In this document: positions 8,587 through 15,401 of the stretch, one piece after another
Layout of the letters: the number at the start of each line of letters is the position of its first letter
How positions within the stretch are numbered: the stretch's first letter is position 1
DNA from: Anaerosporobacter mobilis DSM 15930
GTDB lineage: Bacteria > Bacillota > Clostridia > Lachnospirales > Lachnospiraceae
Assembly (NCBI RefSeq): GCF_900142955.1
Contig: NZ_FRCP01000031.1
Location: forward strand, 1 to 18,375
Reading direction: 5' to 3'
Length of the DNA: 18,375 nucleotides
Notes under the pieces: generated by a model
The model's input: the letters and a program-made list of their open reading frames with translations, nothing else
What the model was told of the DNA's origin: nothing
Database searches by the model: none
Made by a program: the position numbers and the translations under genes

Positions 8587-8619
8587 TAATAAAAGGGCAT
8601 GACACTAGTCCATGCCCTT
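8587..8619 (-). terminator. Intrinsic terminator after the major capsid gene
   Basis: On the minus strand AAGGGCATG (8619-8611) pairs perfectly with CATGCCCTT (8601-8593) around a 9-nt loop, and the stem runs into a TTTTATT tail ending near 8587. It begins 15 nt after the capsid stop codon. It lies inside the late operon, so it probably acts as a partial terminator or as a 3' stabilising hairpin for capsid mRNA. Confidence 0.8.
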
Positions 8620-8634
8620 GATATGTAGGCTATA

Positions 8635-9723
8635 TTAAAATTCAATTTTCTTAATGGATCTAGAAGAACCCTTAACAGGAATAAATCTTTCTAAGATACG
8701 TACTTTTACAGTATCGTCTTTAAAACCTGCTTCTGTACTTCTAGCAACTGTGATACCTTTTCTTTCGCAGTATTTAACCGCTTCATTCATATTTGCAACA
8801 TAAGCAATGTATGTCTTTTCAGCAGTTACTACTGGAAGTAATGTGTCTTCTACACAAACAATAGGTTTTCCGTGGAAATATTCAACACCGTTGATCTCTG
8901 TAATCAAGTTTAAAGGTCTCTTTTGTGAATCTTTCTTATTCTTTAAATAAGCGTAAGTAGTAACATTTGTTAAAGTTACCAAACCATATTTTACTGAAGG
9001 CAAAGAAGTATCAATTGCAGTCTCGATTCCATCATAATCAGTTGTGCCTGTTATCTCTGTTGCGTTGTCTTTGATTACTTTTAAAATTTTAGTGTTTTCT
9101 TTTGCAGTAGCAATGTTAGCAAAGTTCTTTTTCACTAATGATTCAATTTCTACTTCTGCATCATCAACTAGCTCACTAGATAAGCTTTGAATAAGTCCTA
9201 CTTTAGCACACTTAAACGGTACATCTGTAGTAACAAGTGTTCCATCTACAATGTCTTCTCCTTCTGCTACTTCTGCCATTTCGTTTTGGTCTAAATCAAC
9301 AACTGGAATAGTTCCTTCATTCTTTGTAACAGGAATTACATCACATAATCCTTTCAAAGAACCAAAACCTTTCTGAATTTCAATTACCTTATTTACAAAC
9401 TCCTTTGGTAAAACAGCTGCATTATCTGTAGATGTAATAGTAGCTCTCTCTTCTACTGTAGTTTCTTTCCCCATTATGCTTTTTACGATTGCTCTAAATT
9501 CGTTAATTTGTTCCACTTTTTTCTCCTCGCCCTTCTTTGACTTTTGATATTCAAGATCTCTTTTTTCCTCTTCTTCTAATTCCTCAGCAGCTTTGATTAA
9601 TTTCTCTAGCTCTCTCTTCTCTTTTACTGCTTTCTCTGCTTCATCAGCTTTCTTTTCTTCTAAAAAACTTCTAATTTCTACCTTCTTAGCTTCTAATGCT
9701 TCTGTTAATTCTTTTAATTTCAT
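8635..9723 (-). CDS. Major capsid protein (HK97 fold)
   Basis: This 362-aa protein has the two-part HK97 design. Residues 1 to about 85 form a charged coiled-coil scaffold (delta) domain (MKLKELTEALEAKKVEIRSF, then ELEKLIKAAEELEEEEKRDL) that the adjacent protease would remove. The mature shell domain starts near TTVEERATITSTDNAAVLPK. Further marks are GSLKGLCDVIPVTKNEGTIP, VPFKCAKVGLIQSLSSELVDD and the C-terminal strands IAYVANMNEAVKYCERKGIT. The exact cleavage site cannot be set by eye. It lies downstream of protease and portal as usual. Intrinsic terminators stand on both sides of the gene, which suggests separate mRNA control. Confidence 0.93.
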   Translation of the reverse strand: MKLKELTEALEAKKVEIRSFLEEKKADEAEKAVKEKRELEKLIKAAEELEEEEKRDLEYQKSKKGEEKKVEQINEFRAIVKSIMGKETTVEERATITSTDNAAVLPKEFVNKVIEIQKGFGSLKGLCDVIPVTKNEGTIPVVDLDQNEMAEVAEGEDIVDGTLVTTDVPFKCAKVGLIQSLSSELVDDAEVEIESLVKKNFANIATAKENTKILKVIKDNATEITGTTDYDGIETAIDTSLPSVKYGLVTLTNVTTYAYLKNKKDSQKRPLNLITEINGVEYFHGKPIVCVEDTLLPVVTAEKTYIAYVANMNEAVKYCERKGITVARSTEAGFKDDTVKVRILERFIPVKGSSRSIKKIEF

Positions 9724-9754
9724 ATTTTGTCACCATTCTTTCTATTTTTTTGTA

Positions 9755-9781
9755 TAAAAAAAGAACTATATTTCAAGTTCT
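9755..9781 (-). terminator. Intrinsic terminator at the end of the protease gene
   Basis: On the minus strand AGAACT (9781-9776) pairs with AGTTCT (9767-9762) around an 8-nt loop and is followed by six U residues. The hairpin overlaps the last codons and stop of the protease gene. The 6-bp stem with low GC is modest, so partial termination is more likely than a full stop. It lies about 35 nt upstream of the capsid start. Confidence 0.65.
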
Positions 9782-10365
9782 AATTTTAATAATTTTAGTT
9801 TGTTTTCTAGATCTTCTCTCATTTCATCATCGTTTTTGCCTTCGACTGTTACATATTCGACTACATCTTTCATGTAACGTTGCTCGATATTTACATCTTC
9901 ATTGTCTCTAGATTCTACCGATGTTCCATAATAGGCAGGTGTTCTTGTGTCGTCTAGCAAAGATACTTCTAGCAAGTCAATTTCGTCTAGATATCGCCTT
10001 TCTGTACCATCATCTGCTTTACCCCATGATTGTTTCTCTTTAATAAATCCAAATGACCAACCATTTAACTTTTTATTCTTTGCCTTTTCAATTACATCCG
10101 CATCAGTTGTATGTAGTTCAGCATATAATCCTATGTTATCTTCTTGCAGTCTTAAATTATCTTTCGTAGAACCTATTTTTCTGTTCTTATCATGGTTAAG
10201 CAGCGCAGGTATATCTTCTCTTTTTTCAATAGCGTTTTTCCATGTACCGCTTCTGATTTGTTCTACGAACTCGCCTTGTGGAGTTGATATTTTACGACTA
10301 TCTCTTTCTACCGCATTAACATAACCTTTGATAAGTACACTATCTTCTCTAAGTTCTATTTGCAT
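9766..10365 (-). CDS. Prohead maturation protease (HK97 / U35 family)
   Basis: This 199-aa protein is the serine protease that matures the prohead. It shows the family order: an opening strand with IKGYVNAVERDSRKISTPQG, FVEQIRSGTWKNAI, the catalytic histidine in LLNHDKNRKIG (about H58), the serine in NGWSFGF (about S104) and the acidic residue in the LLEVSLLD strand (about E133). The C-terminal 50 residues are charged and variable. Its substrate is expected to be the N-terminal delta domain of the neighbouring capsid protein and possibly itself. The ATG follows AAAGGGGTGA. It stands between head-tail connector and capsid gene; in many HK97-type phages protease directly follows portal, so the connector placed between them is a slight variation. 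Confidence 0.9.
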   Translation of the reverse strand: MQIELREDSVLIKGYVNAVERDSRKISTPQGEFVEQIRSGTWKNAIEKREDIPALLNHDKNRKIGSTKDNLRLQEDNIGLYAELHTTDADVIEKAKNKKLNGWSFGFIKEKQSWGKADDGTERRYLDEIDLLEVSLLDDTRTPAYYGTSVESRDNEDVNIEQRYMKDVVEYVTVEGKNDDEMREDLENKLKLLKLELEI

Positions 10366-10379
10366 TTCATCACCCCTTT

Positions 10380-10673
10380 CTAAGTTTCTGTATAGTAATT
10401 AGACAGCTTATCTAAAATACTTTGAGTTATTTTATCTTGCTTTGTATTATTAGCTATTTCTGTTCCCCTCTGGTCGTACATATCAGCAATTAATTTCTTT
10501 TGTAGCAATGTGGCTAATTTCACTGCTTTTTCATCAGTTTGATATGCTGTTCCAACGCAAGATTCAATATATATTTGCGATGTATCTAATAGCTCAGTAA
10601 TATAATCCTTGTCGTAATCGCTATCTACTTTTAGATACTCTTGTGCATCAGCTAATGTTAGTTCCACTATCAT
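10380..10673 (-). CDS. Head-tail connector protein (gp6-like)
   Basis: This protein of about 97 aa has the helical pattern of HK97 gp6-type connectors: LTLADAQEYLKVDSDYDKDY, ITELLDTSQIYIESCVG, AVKLATLLQKKLIADMYDQR and a short C-terminal helix. It forms a ring beneath the portal. The longest frame begins with GTG at 10676 immediately followed by ATG 10673; I prefer the ATG because AGGAAG lies at a better distance. It overlaps the end of the portal gene by 26 nt. Confidence 0.82.
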   Translation of the reverse strand: MIVELTLADAQEYLKVDSDYDKDYITELLDTSQIYIESCVGTAYQTDEKAVKLATLLQKKLIADMYDQRGTEIANNTKQDKITQSILDKLSNYYTET

Positions 10674-11919
10674 CACCTACTTCCTTAATTGCTTCATCAA
10701 CTTCACTCTTCGCTGTATTTTTTGTGTATGAAGTCTCATTATTCATTAACTGCTCTAGTGTTACTTGACCACTAGGGAATGTCGTTACGTCTTTATCTAG
10801 CTTTTCTACTCCTAGTATTTCTTTCGCCTTATTTAAACTATAGACACCGTCGTTAACGTATGTAGAAATCACCTGTGCTTGTGTAAGTGCATCAAGCCTT
10901 AACATAACATTAGTATTCGCTCGTATTTTAAAACCTTTCTTGCGGTCTGTCTCAGTGAGTAGTTTCCAATCTCCCTCTTGTTCAATTTGCGTAAAGATAA
11001 CTTGCAAGGTATCTGTTAAGAATGATAGATTGTCTTGTTCATCTGACTTAGCATTATCTACCGTTTCTCCTAGTTTAGATAATGGTACTCCCATTGAACC
11101 TGCTATATCCTTTTTAGACATTCCTCTTAATTCTGCAAACTGCGCATCTGATAAGGAAAGATTTAACGATGATACGCTATATCCAGCAGGTACAGTAAAA
11201 ATTCTATTATTATTACTGTATATTCTCCCAAACTTATCTTGTATTTTCTTTAACTCGCCTTCTTCTTTTATATCCGATGTAAGTTGCACTACTATTTTAT
11301 TAGTAAGTCCATTTTGAAATAGTTTATTTAGATATCCTTGGCTTTTTATACTTGTGTCCAAAGATTCTTTTAGCATACTTCTAGTAGCTTTCGAGTTCAC
11401 TCCATCAAGTGTGAAATCTCTTAGAACCATAATGTTGTTTTCTAAACAGCTTCCATACTCTCCATTAGCTCCCTCATAATCATAAAGAATTTTATTATTC
11501 TTAGTTGAGTTGATTAAACCCGCATCATCAATCGTGATATTGGTTATACGAACAGGATATAATGCTTTAACTTTCCCGCCTTTCCTGTCTATCAACAATC
11601 CTGCTATGCCATAATGCCTAGATAATACAACTAGCGTTTTAAATGTATCTATAGCACTCATACTTGGATTAGGTCTAAGTCTTAACAAATCGTACAGATA
11701 ATGATCTGTTGCAACACTTTCACCCTTATCTGTCTCTTTCCTTACCTGGAATGGGCATTTTGCAACACTTTCGGATATGATTTTTAAGCAGCTAAAATAT
11801 GTGCTTTCGTTTAATCCACTGTTTGCACCTACCGAATTATCATATCCATTTTCAAAACTGTATAGATTTTCCCAATCGTTTGCCGTTGTATCTCTTTTTT
11901 CTATCTTGTCCCAAAACAT
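10648..11919 (-). CDS. Portal protein (HK97 family)
   Basis: This 423-aa protein is the dodecameric portal through which DNA enters and leaves. Family signs are the opening with NESTYFSCLKIISESVAKCP and FQVRKETD, then LYDLLRLRPNPSMSAIDTFK, HYGIAGLLIDRKGGKVKALY and PVRI, LYDYEGANGEYG, VLRDFTLDG, and in the second half FAELRGMSKKDIAGSMGVPL with SKLGE and the NAKSDEQDNLSFLTDTLQVI helix region. The ATG follows a strong AAAGGAG. It is the first head gene after the terminase, separated by one small membrane protein. Confidence 0.93.
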   Translation of the reverse strand: MFWDKIEKRDTTANDWENLYSFENGYDNSVGANSGLNESTYFSCLKIISESVAKCPFQVRKETDKGESVATDHYLYDLLRLRPNPSMSAIDTFKTLVVLSRHYGIAGLLIDRKGGKVKALYPVRITNITIDDAGLINSTKNNKILYDYEGANGEYGSCLENNIMVLRDFTLDGVNSKATRSMLKESLDTSIKSQGYLNKLFQNGLTNKIVVQLTSDIKEEGELKKIQDKFGRIYSNNNRIFTVPAGYSVSSLNLSLSDAQFAELRGMSKKDIAGSMGVPLSKLGETVDNAKSDEQDNLSFLTDTLQVIFTQIEQEGDWKLLTETDRKKGFKIRANTNVMLRLDALTQAQVISTYVNDGVYSLNKAKEILGVEKLDKDVTTFPSGQVTLEQLMNNETSYTKNTAKSEVDEAIKEVGDDSGTNIS

Positions 11920-11940
11920 TTATGTTCTCCTTTCGTATAT

Positions 11941-12138
11941 CTATTTTGATACGAAATAGCTTGTTATTAATAAAAATGCTGATAGTATATACATGGCTAC
12001 ATATTTATTCAATGAAAATGTGGTACCGAAAATAATTAAGAAAGATGCTATTGTTAGTATGTCTGCCTTTACTAATTTATCTGCAAGCTTCTTTTTTACC
12101 TCTACCTTTATCTTATTTAATAATTTAATTTCAATCAC
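11941..12138 (-). CDS. Small two-helix membrane protein, unknown function
   Basis: The 65-aa product has a basic, helical N-terminus (KIKVEVKKKLADKLVKAD) and two probable membrane spans (about 27-43, ILTIASFLIIFGTTFSL, and 45-63, YVAMYILSAFLLITSYF), with positive charges at the start suggesting a cytoplasmic N-terminus. I do not recognise a family. It sits between large terminase and portal. The GTG start lies only 3 nt after the terminase stop and overlaps the AAGGGG purine run that should serve as ribosome site, so it is probably translated by reinitiation from the terminase gene, or from a non-standard start slightly downstream. A role at the membrane, such as superinfection interference, is only a guess. 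Confidence 0.6.
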   Translation of the reverse strand: MIEIKLLNKIKVEVKKKLADKLVKADILTIASFLIIFGTTFSLNKYVAMYILSAFLLITSYFVSK

Positions 12139-12141
12139 CCC

Positions 12142-13821
12142 TTACCAGTCCATAGAATCTAATATATCAATAGCACTGTAGTTATTACCATCATCTATTA
12201 ATTCGGTGTAACAGAATATTAATACAACAACCATATCAATTCTTTGTTTGTTTTTATTTTCTTTGTTAAGCATTTCATCATCTGCTTTACCTTTAGATGT
12301 AGTAGCATTTCTCATATTCCAATCAAGCAATTCGTTCTTTTTGTACAATACAAGACCATCATATATTTTCTTTCTAAATTCCTTTGTAGCAGGTGATAAG
12401 TTAGTATAAGTTTGCTTTAATAGCACTACATCATAGTCATTACCTAATCTACCCATCATTTCCTTAGCATTCATAGGATCTGTTACAATAGCCTTTATTT
12501 TGCAATTATGTACTTTCTCAATACTTCTTACATACTCTTCTACTTTTTCATAATCAACTGTCATTCCATCATGGATATCGCAATAGTCTAGTCGTTCATA
12601 TGCTACATAATCTATATCTTCTCTTCTGGTCTTAAGACTTTCACGAGGTAAGAACCCATGAGAGTTGCAATATATCTTATTATTTTTCTTATACATTATT
12701 CCTACTGCGGTTAAATCTGTTGTAACTGATAAATCTATTCCAACTATTACTTCTTCACCATCGAAATCAACCTTATCAACTCGACATTTTTTCCAATAAT
12801 CTATATTAATATACTTATTCATTTCGTTTGTTTCGAGGAATATATTAAAATTTTTCGTAAATAATTCTTCTTGTTCTGATGTTTTTATTTTGGCTGTTTC
12901 TCTATCATTTCGTATCTCTTGATAGTTTTCTTCAATCCTTAGTGGATTTGCTTTGTACAGTCCTTCTTCTGTCCACGCTTCCTCTCGTGTGCAATAGTAA
13001 ATCAAAGAGAATATCCTAGGATTGCTTATCGTTCCGTCTAGCACTGCTCTATCGTATTCTAATTCTTCTAACATGACTGAATCTGATTCTGCATATGCTG
13101 TTGTAGTCTTTGCCATGATAGGATTCTTAACACTTAATTGTCCTTTTCTCATGGCTTGTATATTATCATTAGTAGTGAATGCTCCGACTTCATCACAGCA
13201 TACACAAGCAGGTCTGATTGAGTTGTTCTTATTTGCCTTGCTTGTACGTGGTAAATAGAAGCTATTAGTTAGTTTACATTTTATTTTGCCTATATCTGAT
13301 TCAGATACGAAAAAGTGTTTTGCTATAACTGGACTTGCTTCAATTATCTGCGCCATAGCCTTTCTAAGTTCTCTTGCTAGATCCCTATCTATACATATTG
13401 AATAGAACTCGCTATATTTTTGTTCTGTTAGCATTAGTAATATAAATATTACTGCAACTATAAATGTCTTTGCATTTTTTCTAGGTATAAACAGTACGAT
13501 ATCCCTATATCTAAATTTATTTAGGTCATTTTTGTATCTCCAACCAAATAAAGCACATAAAAATAAGGCTTGAAATCCAACAAGCCCATCTAATACATTT
13601 TTTCCTGCTACGAATCCAGTAGCATAATTTAATAATTTGAGTAGATCATTAATAACTTTTAGCTTTTTTTTACTAAAGCAGAACTCAAAATTATCATCAT
13701 ATTGGTTTATATTATAATCATTAAGGAAGATTTCACATTGTTTTTTTACCTCATCTGTAGTTATTTCTTCTCCATTTACTACATCATTGCAATATTTAAG
13801 AGCCTTTTCTATTAAAATCAC
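12142..13821 (-). CDS. terL: Terminase large subunit
   Basis: This 559-aa protein is the ATP-driven DNA packaging motor and nuclease. The ATPase half shows a Walker A-like LFIPRKNAKTFIVAV (about 110-124; this family uses RKN.K in place of the classical GxxxxGKT) and Walker B ACVCCDEVGAF (D210, E211). The RNase H-like nuclease half carries GIDLSVTTDLTA (D363), IVTDPMNAKEM (D448) and a late KQRIDMVVVL acidic residue (D529), so all three metal-binding acids seem present. The start is GTG 13821, overlapping the last base of the small-subunit stop. Residue M1 onward (EKALKYCNDVVNGEEI) matches the usual beginning of this terminase group. Confidence 0.95.
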   Translation of the reverse strand: MILIEKALKYCNDVVNGEEITTDEVKKQCEIFLNDYNINQYDDNFEFCFSKKKLKVINDLLKLLNYATGFVAGKNVLDGLVGFQALFLCALFGWRYKNDLNKFRYRDIVLFIPRKNAKTFIVAVIFILLMLTEQKYSEFYSICIDRDLARELRKAMAQIIEASPVIAKHFFVSESDIGKIKCKLTNSFYLPRTSKANKNNSIRPACVCCDEVGAFTTNDNIQAMRKGQLSVKNPIMAKTTTAYAESDSVMLEELEYDRAVLDGTISNPRIFSLIYYCTREEAWTEEGLYKANPLRIEENYQEIRNDRETAKIKTSEQEELFTKNFNIFLETNEMNKYINIDYWKKCRVDKVDFDGEEVIVGIDLSVTTDLTAVGIMYKKNNKIYCNSHGFLPRESLKTRREDIDYVAYERLDYCDIHDGMTVDYEKVEEYVRSIEKVHNCKIKAIVTDPMNAKEMMGRLGNDYDVVLLKQTYTNLSPATKEFRKKIYDGLVLYKKNELLDWNMRNATTSKGKADDEMLNKENKNKQRIDMVVVLIFCYTELIDDGNNYSAIDILDSMDW

Positions 13822-14288
13822 TAATCATCATCGCCCTTTAGTATTTTAAGTAATTGATCTTCCTGATTATCTTTATCATTAATAACTAATACTGCAAGGC
13901 TCGCTCTATCTTTAGGACTTAAACCTAGTTTAGCAGAGAATTTCTCGAATATCTTAGAATACTTTTCATACGTTCTAACTGCTTGATTCTCTGTCCCATC
14001 TTCATCGAACAAACCATCTTTATTTAATTTAATTTGGCACTTTTGCATTCTGTCTAAAGATTCCGCTACTATACCAACAACAAATGTATCTCCACCGCTC
14101 AGAAATCCATTAGGTAGTAAAGATATAATGTGCTTATATAACTTCTTCCCATTTGCAGATAATTCTTTTGGCGGCTTAACATCAATCGTGGTATTTCCCT
14201 TTAATTTTTCTTCCGTTTCTTGACGTTCTCTTATTTCCTCATTACTGATATGTCCTGTTGCTAGTGCAATCGGTTTTATGTTTGGCAT
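13821..14288 (-). CDS. terS: Terminase small subunit (P27 family)
   Basis: This 155-aa protein fits P27-type small terminases: an N-terminal segment typical of the group, then PPKELSANGKKLYKHIISLL, FLSGGDTFVVGIVAESLDRM, NQAVRTYEKYSKIFEKFSAK and LGLSPKDRASLAVL. It recognises the packaging start and loads the large subunit on DNA. The ATG is preceded by AGGTGA. Immediately upstream lies the non-coding block that I interpret as cos, then the HNH gene, which is the standard grouping for cos phages of this type. Confidence 0.92.
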   Translation of the reverse strand: MPNIKPIALATGHISNEEIRERQETEEKLKGNTTIDVKPPKELSANGKKLYKHIISLLPNGFLSGGDTFVVGIVAESLDRMQKCQIKLNKDGLFDEDGTENQAVRTYEKYSKIFEKFSAKLGLSPKDRASLAVLVINDKDNQEDQLLKILKGDDD

Positions 14289-14320
14289 ACTTTCTTCACC
14301 TACCTTTCTGAAAAGTTTTG

Positions 14321-14400
14321 AAAATGGGGAAATTTACGACTGAGAGGCTGATGTCGGTATTATTTATATATAAAAACTTTTTACCTACTCCCCCGGTAGC
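14321..14400 (-). other. Probable cos packaging site
   Basis: The 114-bp gap between HNH and small terminase is non-coding but highly patterned. On the minus strand it contains CTACCGGGGGAGTAGG, then a run with AAAAAGTTTTTA, an AT-rich stretch, ACCGACATCAGCCTC and AAATTTCCCCATTTTC. In low-GC Gram-positive phages with HNH plus P27 terminase, the cos site lies at this place and has G-run, mixed and CCCC-containing blocks of this kind (from general knowledge). The GC-rich block is unusual for this AT-rich genome. The exact nick positions and overhang cannot be told from one sequence. Confidence 0.6.
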
Positions 14401-14402
14401 AT

Positions 14403-14840
14403 TTAGTAATACTCCGTCTCAAATCTGTCTAGTATATCCATCAATGCATCTTGCATCTTTTTCTTTTCCCTCTGTCCTCTATTCATGTATGCATGTACCT
14501 TATTGTGATTAGCTTGTGTTACTCCAATTATGTTATATATGTCTAGCCTATCTTCTTTACTGTCTCTTACCTCTATCACATGGTGATATAGGTCTGCTTG
14601 TACTATGTTGCCTTTACTCCACTCGATTAGATCTAGGTTAAACTGATGTGCTGCTACTGTGTTCCTGCATCGTTCCCATTCATCTGAATGATAGAAGTCT
14701 ACTCTCTCTTTCTCTTCTTCATTCTCTATCCTACGTCTCTGATAGTCTCTGTAGTTATCTAATCTTTTCTTATGTTCACATTGGCATAGCTCATACTGTG
14801 GTACTTTACTTCCGCACACAGTACATAATCTATATATCAT
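14403..14840 (-). CDS. HNH endonuclease associated with terminase
   Basis: This 145-aa protein has an N-terminal zinc-knuckle-like set of cysteines (C6, C9, C19, C21) and the HNH core: HHVIEVRDSKEDRLDIYNII (H86/H87, N103) followed by TQANHNKVHAYM (H112, H116). Before the core, FYHSDEWERCRNTVAAHQF matches the usual fYnSkrWrr.R motif of these phage enzymes. In HK97-type cos phages this HNH protein works with the terminase to cut cos and is needed for packaging. It stands directly upstream of the proposed cos site and terS. The ATG follows AAAGGTATGTT. Confidence 0.9.
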   Translation of the reverse strand: MIYRLCTVCGSKVPQYELCQCEHKKRLDNYRDYQRRRIENEEEKERVDFYHSDEWERCRNTVAAHQFNLDLIEWSKGNIVQADLYHHVIEVRDSKEDRLDIYNIIGVTQANHNKVHAYMNRGQREKKKMQDALMDILDRFETEYY

Positions 14841-14882
14841 AACATACCTTTCTTTAGCATATAATCATTTCTTGTAGTTTAT

Positions 14883-15116
14883 CTATAAGCTATCTCTATA
14901 TTCTTGCAACTGTCTTAAATAAACTCTATTTCTTGTTAACCTTATGCAACTGTCTATAAACCTTACATCATGCGACTTAGGTATCTTATGTTTATCTACT
15001 GTCATTTTTATCGCTACCGCAACACGTTGACTTCTACAATGCGTATGCAGTTCGAAGTTGTCTGGATTATATATTATCCATTCTTCTTTAACTCTTGACT
15101 TCTTAATCCTAAGCAA
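14883..15116 (-). CDS. Conserved 77-aa phage protein of unknown function, first late gene
   Basis: The short basic protein has a strand-turn opening (EEWIIYNPDNFELHTHCRSQ) and a helical, arginine-rich remainder (VAVAIKMTVDKHKI; DVRFIDSCIRLTRNRVYLRQ). I believe similar small genes occur before HNH/terminase in other Clostridia phages, from memory only; I know no function. The H-x-H-C cluster and basic surface would fit nucleic-acid binding, as inference. The start is TTG 15116, with AGGTGA about 8 nt upstream. It is the first gene after the hairpin-rich leader, so it would be the first product of late transcripts that pass the leader terminator. Confidence 0.65.
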   Translation of the reverse strand: MLRIKKSRVKEEWIIYNPDNFELHTHCRSQRVAVAIKMTVDKHKIPKSHDVRFIDSCIRLTRNRVYLRQLQEYRDSL

Positions 15117-15140
15117 AAAAGATCACCTGCCATTTCGCAT

Positions 15141-15186
15141 AATAAAAGATAGCACATACGTCCTATTACTACGCACATGCTATCTT
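15141..15186 (-). terminator. Strong intrinsic terminator in the late leader
   Basis: On the minus strand a 14-bp stem (15184-15171 with 15161-15148, extendable by two A-T pairs) closes a 9-nt loop and is followed by TTTTATT. Three of the pairs are G-U only when read as minus-strand RNA; on the plus strand they would be C-A mismatches, so the structure belongs to the minus-strand transcript. It separates the recombinase gene from the first late gene. Confidence 0.82.
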
Positions 15187-15211
15187 GTTTATAAGGTTAT
15201 ATACACCAATC

Positions 15212-15248
15212 GAGACGGAATAGTTATATTTCTATAACGCACCGTCTC
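15212..15248 (-). other. Leader RNA hairpin with GAAA tetraloop
   Basis: On the minus strand GAGACGG (15248-15242) pairs with CCGTCTC (15218-15212); inside, after a small internal loop, GTTATA pairs with TATAAC around GAAA, a stable GNRA tetraloop. The tetraloop exists only on the minus strand, which supports a function in that RNA. It lies about 26 nt before the strong terminator and is not itself followed by a U run on this strand. Confidence 0.6.
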
Positions 15249-15291
15249 TTTAATCACTGTGTTATGTAATTGGTTAAGGAGGTTTCAACTA

Positions 15292-15360
15292 ATGGAAGAA
15301 ATCCACAAAGCCAAAACATATAGCTCATGTATTGTTACACTTGCTATAATACAACTATAG
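15292..15360 (+). CDS. Possible 22-aa peptide with a perfect Shine-Dalgarno
   Basis: AAGGAGGT (15276-15283), fully complementary to the 16S tail, stands 8 nt before ATG 15292 on the plus strand. The frame encodes MEEIHKAKTYSSCIVTLAII plus QL, ending in TAG. The N-half is charged and the C-half hydrophobic. I see no convincing plus-strand promoter upstream, and the opposite strand appears to carry the structured late leader. It could be a small toxin-like or leader peptide, or simply chance. Low confidence. Confidence 0.25.
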   Translation: MEEIHKAKTYSSCIVTLAIIQL

Positions 15361-15382
15361 CAGATAACAAAATATCATTCAA
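15354..15382 (-). promoter_or_regulatory. Probable late promoter (element A)
   Basis: On the minus strand TTGAAT (15382-15377), a 17-nt spacer and TATAGT (15359-15354) form a good sigma-A promoter, with an extended -10 TGC just before TATAGT. The predicted RNA would begin near 15347 and run through both leader hairpins into the late genes. The -10 lies in a perfect dyad, TGCTATA-N7-TATAGCA (15342-15362), that could be an operator. The -35 sequence is shared with element B next to the regulator gene. Confidence 0.6.
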
Positions 15383-15401
15383 TATCTTTTACTATCATCT
15401 T

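Noticed and set aside
9723..9778. TTGAAA and TATACA as a dedicated minus-strand capsid promoter
   Set aside because: The spacing is 14 nt, too short for a sigma-A promoter, and the sequence is explained by the terminator hairpin and U run.
10940..11317. 125-aa plus-strand frame, and similar ones at 9947-10324, 17680-17988 and 16595-16873
   Set aside because: All lie opposite well-supported portal, protease, integrase or regulator genes and lack ribosome sites and recognisable sequence.
15248..15336. 24-codon minus-strand frame in the late leader (MSYMFWLCGF...)
   Set aside because: No ribosome site precedes its ATG, and it overlaps the predicted leader RNA structures; nothing supports translation.
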